Part shown: positions 38,660 to 47,867 of the stretch, in pieces
How positions within the stretch are numbered: position 1 is the stretch's first letter
Layout of the letters: each line of letters opens with the position of its first letter
DNA from: Aspidiotus rigidus
Lineage: Eukaryota; Arthropoda; Insecta; Hemiptera; Diaspididae
Assembly (NCBI GenBank): GCA_035079385.1
Contig: JAVHKY010000013.1
Location: 15,684,001-15,748,000, forward strand
Length of the DNA: 64,000 nucleotides
Direction of reading: 5' to 3'
Program-made: the position numbers and the translations under genes
Notes under the pieces: model-generated
What the model was told of the DNA's origin: nothing
What the model saw: only the letters and a program-made list of their open reading frames with translations
Databases searched by the model: none

Positions 38660-39631
38660 TTATTGCTTTCTTAAACCAAGTATTTCTCTTATTTGGCCGA
38701 AACGCACAGATGGTAGGTTTTTCGTGAATATGTCGGCTAGGTTTTCAGAGGTTGATATATATTCTACTCGTATACTTTTATTCAATTCATCTCTGACAAA
38801 AAATAATTTGGTGTTCATCTGTCGAGTGCCTTTGTGATTACTGGGATTTTTAACTATTTCGATGCATCCAGCGTTGTCTTCGTGAATCAATGTGGGCTTT
38901 GTAATATTTAGGCCTAAATCTTCTAGGAAATTTCTCATCCACATGACATCACGGGTAGTATCACAAAGTGCATAGTATTCGGCGATCATAGTACTTAAGG
39001 CTACAGATGTTTGCCTGCGAGATGTCCAGATTACGACATTCGTGTTAAACATTTTTATTATACTTCCGCTTGTCGAGCGGGCTTCGAGATCGTTTGTAGC
39101 ATAACTAGCATCTACGTAAGCTTCAATCGGTTCAGAGCTATCATTATTTTGAGAATAAACTAATTTATAATCAACAGTACCATTCAAATATCGCAGAACT
39201 CGTTTAATTAATTCCCAAAGATTTTTATTTGGTTTCGATTGGAAACGACTTAGTAAACTGACCGGATAGCAAAGGTCGGGACGTGTACATAACATTGCGT
39301 ACATGAGGCTACCTATAGCATTGCGGCAAGGATATTTTGAGTCTTCGGGATTATCATCCGAGATTAATAAATTTTCAACATTGACTTTAATTTCGAGAGG
39401 TGTAGCGATAGGTTTACTAGAATTCATACTGTATTTTTGTAAAACATTTCGTAGATACAATTCTTGCGAAAGATATATCGTTTCCGCATGACGTTCAATT
39501 TTGATTCCTAAAAAGTACGTTAAAGGTCCTTCATCTGTCATTTTAAAATTGTTGAAAAGTTTTTCTTTTAAAGTTTTTAGCATTTCTGTATTTTTAGCGT
39601 GAGTGGCAATTAAAAGATCATCTACGTACAC
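38660..39631 (-). CDS. Copia pol, C-terminal part (RT catalytic box and RNase H)
   Basis: Opens at the RT active site 'MYVDDLLIATHAKN' and continues through the RT thumb ('FKMTDEGPLTYFLGIKI', 'RPDLCYPVSLLSRF') into RNase H ('EAYVDASYATND', 'ALSTMIAEYYALCD', 'LIHEDNAGC'). The true upstream boundary is not the first ATG: the frame continues back towards 39660 and is separated from the gag-pol frame by a single-base length difference in an A/T homopolymer. It is therefore the second half of one polyprotein, broken by a mutation or a sequencing error. The usual H-D signature after 'NPSNHK' is altered to 'QMNTKLFF', a possible sign of decay. Confidence 0.9.
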   Translation of the reverse strand: MYVDDLLIATHAKNTEMLKTLKEKLFNNFKMTDEGPLTYFLGIKIERHAETIYLSQELYLRNVLQKYSMNSSKPIATPLEIKVNVENLLISDDNPEDSKYPCRNAIGSLMYAMLCTRPDLCYPVSLLSRFQSKPNKNLWELIKRVLRYLNGTVDYKLVYSQNNDSSEPIEAYVDASYATNDLEARSTSGSIIKMFNTNVVIWTSRRQTSVALSTMIAEYYALCDTTRDVMWMRNFLEDLGLNITKPTLIHEDNAGCIEIVKNPSNHKGTRQMNTKLFFVRDELNKSIRVEYISTSENLADIFTKNLPSVRFGQIREILGLRKQ

Positions 39632-39647
39632 TAAAATAAAAATATTA

Positions 39648-42600
39648 TCAATAATTCTTCGGTTTTTTTAAAAAATATACACAGTAGTCGGATTTTGAAT
39701 TTACGAAGGTTAAATTTTTAAGAAAATTATCTAACTTTTGGTTCCAACATCGACTACTTTGTTTTAAGCCATAAAGGCTACGTTTGAGCAAACAGACCTT
39801 GTCACCTGAGAAATTAATGCCTTCAGGTACCTTCATATAAATTTCCTCTTCTAATTTGCTGTGAAGAAAAGCTGTTTTTACGTCAAGATGGTCGATTATT
39901 AATTCATATTGTACAGCAATAGAAACAAGGATGCGAAAACTTATCATTTTTGCTACAGGAGCAAAAGTTTCACTAAAGTCTAAGCCGTGAATTTGAGAGA
40001 AGCCTTGAGCGACTAGCCTCGCTTTATATCGATCAATTTCTCCGACATCATTACGTTTAATTTTAAAGACCCATCTACAGCCGACTACATTTTTACCTTT
40101 AGGTCTGTCAACCAAAGTCCAGGCTTGATTTTCTCTCAAAGATTCTAATTCCGATTTTACAGCTTCTAACCATTGCTTACTGTCGGGCTTATTTTTAATG
40201 TCTGAAAAATTTAAAGGCGTTCCGTCATCTCTCTCAATTACCATAAGCATATATCCAACGTTATTCAGAGTGAAATTTGATTCAGATACATTTTCCTCAT
40301 TATTTACGCACCTATTCGCGTTCTTTACGTGAGAAGCATTCGAATCGTTTGCACCTGCGTGCTCTCTAGTGGTGATGGAAATAGGAGCGTTCGTATTGGT
40401 CGAAATAGGTGAGCAATAACTGTGGTCTACCTTGCGAGCTGCATTACCTGTATTCTTTTTGTTACCTGAATTATATTTTGAGATCGTAGTAGTATTAGTG
40501 ATAGAGCTATCGAAAGGCAAGGAGTAACTGTGATCGGATTTATTTCTTCGATCCTTTATTTTTTGAGTTGTAATTAAAGATTTCTCTCCATTTACGGATT
40601 TAACATCGCAAGGAGGATTAATATTATCTCTCACAGTGAGATTATCATTCACTGCGGTACTAGAATTTGCGTCAATATTTTTGATTTCAGTTTCACCCAA
40701 AAGATTTTTACTTTCTATGGATTTATACGTGAAATTATTCATCCCGGAAAGATTAGCATTTTCCGAGGGTTTATTTTGGTTATTCATCTTGGAAAGATTA
40801 GCATTTCCCAAGGATTCATTTTCGTAATTTGTCTTGGAAAGATTAGCCTTTTCCAAGAATTTATTTTGTTGGTGCAAAGATAATTTTTCTGATTCTGGTA
40901 AGTTCTTGTATACTATGGTTTCATCCCATCTTATGTCTCTAACTGTAATTATTCTTTTTAATTCTAAATGAAATAATTTATAGCCGTTATGCACGTATCC
41001 TATCATGACGCATTTTGCGGATTTCACTTCTGATTTATTCTCAGTCAAAGTTTTTGAATGCGCTACACAACCAAAAACACGTAAGTATGAATAATCAGGT
41101 TTTTCTCCTTTCAACATCTCATAAGGGGTTATATGATTTGGTAGAGCTCTAGTTGGGCTTCGATTGATTAAATAGGTGGCCGTAAGTAAAGCATAATTCC
41201 AGAAAAATTTTGGTAGACCAGAGTCATCTAGCAAAGCTCTTATTCTATCGCCTAAAGTTCTGTTCATTCTCTCTCCAATTCCGTTCAGAGCGGCGGTCCC
41301 TCTTATAGTATAATGTAATTCAGTTCCGCGAGAGGCGGCATACTCTTTGAAGTCCTTTGATGAATATTCGCCGCCATTGTCACAATATAAATCAACTATA
41401 CAGTTGCCACCAAGTAGTGCTAAAATACGGGCTTCAAAATGTTTGAAAAATTTGAAAACTTCCGATTTTTGTTTCATAAGATAAACAAAAGTAAAATGCG
41501 TGTAACCCTCAATGAAGGTGACGAAATATTTTTCGCCGTCAATACTAGGTACAGGCCATGAGCACACATCGGTGTAGACTCTATCTAAAGGCTTAATGGG
41601 CTTATTAATAATTTTAACTTTAGCTAGAGGCGTCCTACTTTGCTTAGCTCTACAGCAAATTTCACAAACAGTTTGTTCGTTTACGTGAGGTAAAATTAAT
41701 TTTAAATTCGAGTAGGATAAATGACCAAAACGTCTATGTAGTAATTCAGCTTCGTGAGATATAATCATGATATTATTATTATTTTCAGGTGTGAAATGAT
41801 TGATGGAAGATGTGACATGTTTATTGAAAACCTTCATAGAAAATTTATAGAGAATGTCATTCAGAATGGAACCTGTGGCGATGGTCTTACTTTCATCAGT
41901 ATAAAAATATGCTACGTAATTTTGGATTTTAAAATGGATTTTTTGTTCCTGAAGACGTATTGGCGATATGATATTGCATGGACCGTCAGGTGTGTAGAAG
42001 ACATTTTTTAAAATAAATTTTACGTTACAATCGGTTATTAGCAACATATCTCCTACTAGATTTGACGCTACATATTCAGTTTTCTTACGAGTATATATTC
42101 CGAAAAATTTTGGCTTATCTAAAACCTTTGAATTTATTAAAAGACCTTCGTGTATGACAATATTATCAGTACTTCCTGAATCGCTATAAAAATGTATAAG
42201 TCCGTCATTTAAATCAGTCTTACCTTGATTATGATGTAACATACCAATAAAACCGAATTCATCATGAGACATTTGGGTATTGTTGGTCGTGGCAATTTGA
42301 TTGACTTGACCTTGTTGATTTCCATGTTCTGTTGGTTGTTGATTCGAAAATTTCTTCTTTTTCAGATGACGGCACTCTTTCCAAGTGTGGGAACCTATCA
42401 TATGACAGAAGGTGCAGTACATGGAGGCTCGATTTGTTGATTGAAAACCGCGACCGCGTCCACGTCCTCGTCCTTGATTACCTCGAAATGATGAATTGAA
42501 ACCACGGAAACGTGTTGGTGGACGAAAAGTTCCTGTAAATTTTCTTGACCGAAAAAATCTTCGTCCTCTTGCTCGATGACCATGGGCTTTGAAATGAGTA

Positions 42601-43217
42601 GAATTATCACGTGAGTTGATCACCATTATTGAAGATGGTTTTTCTTCCTTCTCCTCCTCGGTAGTGAGTTTAATGGTGTTTCTCAATTTGTCTTTGATGT
42701 TTTCGACTTTCAGGTCGTCCTTTGAGGATGCCATTTGTAGAGCGACAACGGCTGGTTTATGCTTACTGTGTTGACTTACGGATCGCAGAAGAATGTTACA
42801 CAGGAATTGTTCGTCCTTGATGGATTCGACTCCAGCGAGTCTCATCTCTGCCACAATTTGATCAAAAGTATTAAAATACATTTCTATGTCATCACCGACC
42901 TTGGCCGCTAACAATTTGTTGTACAGATGCAGTTGATTTGTGGGGCTCTGATCTTGATAATGGTCTTTTAAGGCTGCCCAAATTTCTTTCGCGGATGATT
43001 TATTTTCAATTAATTTTAGACAATACGGAGATAGGTGTCGAACGATCAGGTTAATGGCTTTCGCCTCTTTTATTTCATTTTTTGTCGTGATAGTATCAGA
43101 AATGACTTGATATACGTCCTCACTTTTTAAAAGCCACTCCATACGATATACCCACTCAGTATAGTAAGGCTTTTTATTGTCTAAGGGCGCGAAGGATAAT
43201 GATATACGATCACTCAT
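39648..43217 (-). CDS. Copia gag-pol polyprotein (gag, protease, integrase, RT N-terminal half)
   Basis: 1189 residues from an ATG at 43217. Gag of the copia UBN2 type opens it ('YYTEWVYRMEWLLKSED ... LIVRHLSPYC'). A Cys-His knuckle CTFC-x5-H-x4-C lies near 268-282, one residue wider than the usual CX2CX4HX4C. An RG-rich stretch precedes it. The protease has DSGS (about 346). The integrase has H-H-C-C ('HRRFGH', 'CEICC', about 490-520) and catalytic D-D-E ('YTDVCSW', 'YCDNGGEY', 'NGIGERMN', about 547, 612, 648). RT begins 'WTLVDRPKGKNVVGCRWVFK' and carries 'HLDVKTAFLHSKLEEEIYM'. Between integrase and RT lie several copies of a 'NLSKMNNQNK'-like repeat. The frame stops at 39648 just before the YVDD box. 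Confidence 0.95.
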   Translation of the reverse strand: MSDRISLSFAPLDNKKPYYTEWVYRMEWLLKSEDVYQVISDTITTKNEIKEAKAINLIVRHLSPYCLKLIENKSSAKEIWAALKDHYQDQSPTNQLHLYNKLLAAKVGDDIEMYFNTFDQIVAEMRLAGVESIKDEQFLCNILLRSVSQHSKHKPAVVALQMASSKDDLKVENIKDKLRNTIKLTTEEEKEEKPSSIMVINSRDNSTHFKAHGHRARGRRFFRSRKFTGTFRPPTRFRGFNSSFRGNQGRGRGRGRGFQSTNRASMYCTFCHMIGSHTWKECRHLKKKKFSNQQPTEHGNQQGQVNQIATTNNTQMSHDEFGFIGMLHHNQGKTDLNDGLIHFYSDSGSTDNIVIHEGLLINSKVLDKPKFFGIYTRKKTEYVASNLVGDMLLITDCNVKFILKNVFYTPDGPCNIISPIRLQEQKIHFKIQNYVAYFYTDESKTIATGSILNDILYKFSMKVFNKHVTSSINHFTPENNNNIMIISHEAELLHRRFGHLSYSNLKLILPHVNEQTVCEICCRAKQSRTPLAKVKIINKPIKPLDRVYTDVCSWPVPSIDGEKYFVTFIEGYTHFTFVYLMKQKSEVFKFFKHFEARILALLGGNCIVDLYCDNGGEYSSKDFKEYAASRGTELHYTIRGTAALNGIGERMNRTLGDRIRALLDDSGLPKFFWNYALLTATYLINRSPTRALPNHITPYEMLKGEKPDYSYLRVFGCVAHSKTLTENKSEVKSAKCVMIGYVHNGYKLFHLELKRIITVRDIRWDETIVYKNLPESEKLSLHQQNKFLEKANLSKTNYENESLGNANLSKMNNQNKPSENANLSGMNNFTYKSIESKNLLGETEIKNIDANSSTAVNDNLTVRDNINPPCDVKSVNGEKSLITTQKIKDRRNKSDHSYSLPFDSSITNTTTISKYNSGNKKNTGNAARKVDHSYCSPISTNTNAPISITTREHAGANDSNASHVKNANRCVNNEENVSESNFTLNNVGYMLMVIERDDGTPLNFSDIKNKPDSKQWLEAVKSELESLRENQAWTLVDRPKGKNVVGCRWVFKIKRNDVGEIDRYKARLVAQGFSQIHGLDFSETFAPVAKMISFRILVSIAVQYELIIDHLDVKTAFLHSKLEEEIYMKVPEGINFSGDKVCLLKRSLYGLKQSSRCWNQKLDNFLKNLTFVNSKSDYCVYFLKKPKNY

Positions 43218-43519
43218 TTTTGTAAAACACTAAGAAAGACACGTTTTAAAAATCAGGTTAGGATGAATTGTATAATTTAATTTATTAATTAAGTTGGTTA
43301 TATTTTGAACATTAAAATTCATCCATTTATTTATTTTTCATTTTAATATTTAAAAATAAAAAGAGTTCGCGCACAACAACACAAAAAGGTAAAGGATAAT
43401 AAATGCACAGAAAATAATAAAAATTAATAAATAAATATTGTTTTATTTTATTCGAAAGGTTAATAAAGTTTTATGTAAGAAATTTTTAATTCACAATTTT
43501 CGCGAAGTGGAAGCTGAGC

Positions 43520-43533
43520 CTGGGCCCATAACC
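43520..43533 (-). other. Primer binding site for tRNA-iMet anticodon half
   Basis: Directly abutting the 5' LTR, the plus strand reads CTGGGCCCATAACC, identical to the anticodon stem-loop of initiator tRNA-Met, so the minus-strand RNA pairs with the internal end of a tRNA half-molecule. Drosophila copia is known to prime in this way. Confidence 0.9.
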
Positions 43534-43796
43534 TGTTGGAAATATCGATGTTTATAGCAGAGAAAATTCGGTAGAAGATAAATAACAAGACGAATCATTC
43601 GTAGAGATCGGATATATTGAAAGTGAAAAGAAGCAAAACAGAACAGCAGATCTCATATACATCGCTTCGTGTTACGAGCGGATTATTGCCAGTGCTGCCA
43701 TACATCTGTATCTAGAATTTCTCATGATACAGGATATCATTTACGCTACGTTAGAAAGAGAGAGAAGAGTGAGATGGAGGCAGCATTATTTCTTCA
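43534..43796 (-). repeat. 5' LTR of the copia element
   Basis: 263 bp, apparently identical to 37683-37945. It should hold the element's promoter and the polyadenylation signal of the transcript. Confidence 0.95.
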
Positions 43797-43801
43797 CAAT
43801 G
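43797..43801. other. 5-bp target duplication of the copia element (right copy)
   Basis: CAATG, matching 37678-37682. Confidence 0.93.
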
Positions 43802-43858
43802 ATCAGCAAATTCAGTCGTGGTCACCACTTGGATGGGTGACCGTCTTCTTTTTTTTCA
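43800..43858 (+). pseudogene. 5S-rRNA-like fragment
   Basis: The 17-nt stretch at 43827-43843 ('acttggatgggtgaccg') is the conserved box C/3' part of eukaryotic 5S rRNA. Upstream 'gatcagc', then 'gtcgtggtcacc', fits a decayed copy of the preceding 5S region. A T-rich tract (to about 43858) follows. It is too short and diverged to be a functional 5S gene; it is a relic or part of a 5S-derived (SINE3-like) promoter carried by a mobile element. Confidence 0.65.
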
Positions 43859-44059
43859 TGGCGGTATCCATGCAGTGTGTTGAGCGCGCTCACGCCATTG
43901 TGATCTGACGGTAGAATGGGTCCGTGCGCTCTCGTATTGTGTGATTTGGTCGTGAAACCGTACTCACTTTACTGTTGTGTAGGCGTAGCGCGGCCACCTC
44001 GCGCTGTCGTGACTCCGCTCTGAAAATGCGGATTTTGGTCGTGGAATGTTCAACGGGTA

Positions 44060-44952
44060 TTTGATAATCTTACTCAATTGTAACATAATAGAGAAAGAAA
44101 AATATTATACGTACTATCTGTACAGACCTAATTTCAGTTTGGTGTATAAGAGAGAGGAGAAAAAAAATAATTGTAAAAGTTTGTTGTATTATGTCAGAAT
44201 CAGGATTGAATGAAAGAGATTTTTTTTTCCTTCAACCAGAATGACTTTGAAGAGTCAGGTCACCAAAATGCAGTTTGTTGTGTAAGACTGATGCAACCAA
44301 GAGATTACTTGCGGTAAATTATGAATTTTGTTAGAATAAAGGCCCATTAAAATTTCATAATTTGATCTTTCTCTAGCATCAGGATCTTTAAAATATGTTG
44401 TAATAGGTATTCTCAAAATCAAACTCATTGCTTTATCAACAAAAAAAGTTTTGTAGACTTCCATTTACATAATAATAAATTTTTAAAAAGCTTATCCTTT
44501 ATTTATAAATATAAAATAATGTATGATTCTAAATTAAACTTGAAAAGTATGAAGAAAATTGAACAAGATGTTTTAGAAAAAAATATTTCAGAAAAAAATA
44601 ATTGTAAATAAACATTTGAAAAGAAATGATGAGATACTTGAAGAATTGAGTCACTTAAATATGATGATGATAATTTAAAGGAGTTTTACACAAAATGTTT
44701 TGAATTAGATATAATCAAAAACAGTATTAGTTGAAAACATCAATGATTTTAGAGAAGAGCGATAAGAAAATTATAGGTAGGTATCACTTTGCCTCGCCTA
44801 CATTAGATTAATAAATTAAGTACCTATATCAAGTTTCTTAAATGAATAAAATTGAAAGTGTGAATCATCAAAATATGTATTAACTAAAAAGTTTAAAATA
44901 TCTTATAGATTAAAATTATGTTTCGTTGTATTTGTGATAAATTTGTTATTCA
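44060..44952. other. AT-rich stretch, nothing recognised
   Basis: No coding domain. The minus frame at 44255-44464 (69 codons) has no recognisable family. Confidence 0.4.
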
Positions 44953-45520
44953 CTAAGGAAGGGATAAATATGCACTTGTTTTGTCAAAATATGCATTTAT
45001 TTTAGGCCAAATATGCAAATATAAATATGCAAGGTTTTTGTGTCAGAATATGCAAATATTACATGCATTGATTATCATTTTATCGATCATAGAAATTGCG
45101 ACAATTACGCCAGAAATGCGTTATTTACCTACTTGCACAAAAACATGTTTTTATAAATTTTCAAAAAGAAATTTCTTTCGGTTATCCCGGAATATGTGTT
45201 TGTATGGAGAAAAAGTTCGTTCAACGTCACAGGAAGTCAACGGAATAAGTTTCTTCTTTCATTGTTTGTCATTTTTCTACGTCATTTATATCTTTCATCG
45301 AGTGCATTTCAAAAATTTGTGGTAATTCAGAGTTGTTCAAGGGTAAAACTGCATGAATATGCAGAAATACACATTTATTTTAAATTATGCATTCATTCTC
45401 AAATATACAATAATATGCATTCCCTAAGGAGCTTACAACGGCGTGAAACAAGATATCTGAACAGATTTGAGCAGCCGAGTGGGCGAAAAAATATGCAAAT
45501 GCATATTTATCCCTTCCTAG
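44953..45520. mobile_element. MITE-like element with 'aaatatgca' iterations
   Basis: Terminal inverted repeats are 44953-44974 'ctaaggaagggataaatatg' and 45500-45520 'gcatatttatcccttcctag' (inverted, one indel/mismatch). The body is rich in 'aaatatgca' near both ends. There is no transposase; internal open frames (44981-45325, 45196-45528) are not recognisable. No clear target duplication. Its 568 bp fit a non-autonomous DNA transposon, possibly hAT-like. Confidence 0.6.
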
Positions 45521-45549
45521 GTATCTAGTTTGAGAAAAATGTTTCAAAA

Positions 45550-46017
45550 CACAATTTCACACCTCCTTTTTCCTTGACAAATTTAAGGTTTGTTAGAAAA
45601 CAAGTCTACAGAAAAAAAAAGTCCATTTCCTCTTTTTAATTGGGATGAGCCGTTTTTTGAAAATCAGCATTCCGTTTTTATGAAAACGGTGAACTGATCT
45701 TACAAAAACGGAAAATTCTTGAAATTTAATTTCACAATTAAAAAAAAAAATCCCTTTTCTCGACGCTCAAGAAGTTTTAGGAAAATTCAATTCCAAAATT
45801 AAATATTTTCCAAGTTTTACCCAGCTCTAGGTGCAGAATAAATAGTTATACAGTTTCACACTTACTTTTTCCCGGACAAGTTTAAGTTTCGTTAGAAAAC
45901 AAGTCTACTGAAAAAAAAAAAGTCTATTTCCTCTTTTTAATTGGGATGAGCCGTTTTATAAAAATCAGCACTCCGTTTCGATGGAAACGGAGAGCTGATC
46001 TTACAAGAACGAAAAAG
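45550..46017. repeat. Direct duplication with about 299-bp period
   Basis: 45550-45720 and 45849-46017 share long blocks ('ttagaaaacaagtctac', 'tttcctctttttaattggga', 'tgagccgtttt', 'gatcttaca'). Each copy includes a small hairpin around 'ccgttt...aaacgg'. It is probably an old tandem duplication or two copies of a short element. Confidence 0.65.
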
Positions 46018-47867
46018 TGATACTCGAGAACAATTGCAACTAATCGAAAAGGATCGCGTTCAGTTCAGAACAATTTTGCATTCAGTTCAGGACAATTGAT
46101 GACGTCATTTTGTCTTGAGCCGTTCCGTAAGTGTCGAAGGCTATCACTATTACTACTATTGGATGAAAAAGATAGAAATCAAGCCCTGTGCGTCTTTTAT
46201 GATTTTTAAAATTGAATGAGAGAAATTGGTCCCTGCACTTCTTAAATATTCAGCGAGAAGAACTCGTGGATTTTTAGAATTTCTTTGGGATAGTTAAAAA
46301 TGTTGAAAGAAACCTCTGAAGCAATGAGAAAACCTATCAGTGGCGCACTATGAATATACAACTGGAGAGAGCTTTGAAAACTAGAGATCTTGAGTAGATG
46401 AAGGCTAATTTTATGAGCTTATAAAGTGTATCTACCATGAGGGTTGAAAAAAGAGAAAAACGATAGAAATTTGATACAAAGTTCTACAATTTTTGAACCA
46501 TCGGAGAAGAAAAAACAGAGTAAAATGACCCATATTTGCTTAGAAAATAGCTAAATACCTATTTAGTATTGAAAACTAGAGGATTTTCAGAATTTTTTGA
46601 GCTGGTCGGAAATACTGAAAAAGTCTTCTAGTTAACGCGCTACCACTTCTATTGAATCAATGCACAACCATGGGTAAATAAAAACGAAATTATCCAGGAA
46701 TTGTGTCCAATTCAGAATTTATGATGATTGATACGACCTCATTTATCCGATTTTATCACCCTTTAGAAGAGCAATACAAACATTTGTAGGCACTGAGGGA
46801 AGATGCCTCGAACGTACACTCGATAAAAAAAAAAATACACCCCACAAGGTTCTGAATAGACATGGACAGAGTAAGTAATGTACGCTAGGGTGAAAAGATA
46901 TCGAGTCAGATTATAATACTTGGATGAGAATTATTGTTATTCATCATTAATTTACAAAACTTGATGGAGCGTGTAAAAATATTTTCTACAAGTCGTAAAA
47001 ATAAAAATATTTATCAATAAGTATTTTGACGAGTCTAGTAATTTCCTATTTATGAATTATGTGACGTGGTTTCAACCCGTTTACATCTCGCAACGCTGTA
47101 AAATATTGCTGACCTATTCTCGCGTCGTATGATGCTAATTTCTTAGAAATTGGTAAGAACCTTTGGAAGAGAAATTCCATCCACGATATAAGCAATATGC
47201 GAAAACAGCACTACTAGGTATACTAACAATACAACACGCGCCCTAAGAGTTATTCTGGCTTGTCGTTTCCATCAATTTGTATTATACACATCTTGCAAGC
47301 ACTGCTTAATCTACTTCTTTACATTCCTTTCCCATGAGCAAGCAAACGTCCGAAACAGGAGACCTTTATGACGCAATCTTAGAAAATACACAATTACTAA
47401 TTATTAACTCTTTTTTCTAGACTACCTATACTCGTTACATTCCATAAATCCTGCCGACTATTTTTTTTTTTTTTTCTTTAGTACTGTATAAGATAAAATT
47501 GTAATATTGATGGTATAATCCTATAAAGCTTGAAATTAGGGGAATTTTTAATTAGATTTACACTAGATCAACAACCTCCTCACACAACACTAAATTATTC
47601 GATATTGCATATTAGACTTATATTTTGAACTATGATGGACATGAAATATGATCTTTATTTATTTGGCTACGCCAGAACTTTTTTTAAAAAATTTTTTTGC
47701 TTCTTAGGCAGATTTTCGCGCTCCAAGCTACAGCTTGTTCAGCTTGTGCGTAAATCCGCAGCAAGCAAATGGGAGCAAATGAGCTTCGGAGCCACTTTGC
47801 CTATAACAAGACACATACGTGGTTTACGGGGGAAATTTAGTTGAATATACAGCATACTAGACTTGTA
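46018..47867. other. Intergenic, nothing recognised
   Basis: No conserved coding segment. A poly-T run lies near 47461-47475. Confidence 0.4.

Larger units (their letters stand above)
37683..43796 (-). mobile_element. Ty1/copia LTR retrotransposon, nearly intact, 6114 bp
   Basis: Complete element on the minus strand: 263-bp LTRs with TG...CA ends, a tRNA-type primer site, gag-pol, a polypurine tract and a 5-bp target duplication. Domain order protease-integrase-RT-RNase H is that of Ty1/copia. The LTRs appear identical base for base, which implies a very recent insertion. The only visible coding defect is one frame break in a homopolymer near 39663-39669, ahead of the RT catalytic box. About 715 bp between the coding end and the 3' LTR is unexplained. 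Confidence 0.95.
37466..44059. mobile_element. TA-flanked inverted-repeat element interrupted by a copia insertion
   Basis: A perfect 13-nt inverted repeat, CCCGTTGAACATT, lies at 37468-37480 and 44045-44057, each flanked outward by TA. Removing the copia element (37683-43796 plus one CAATG copy) leaves about 475 bp between the arms. TA target duplications are typical of Tc1/mariner-type elements, so this looks like a short non-autonomous member. It contains no transposase, but carries a 5S-rRNA-like stretch next to the insertion point. The arms are short; the interpretation is inferred. Confidence 0.5.

Noticed and set aside
43800..43858. Functional 5S rRNA gene
   Set aside because: Only the box C part is conserved; the 5' half and the closing stem are missing.
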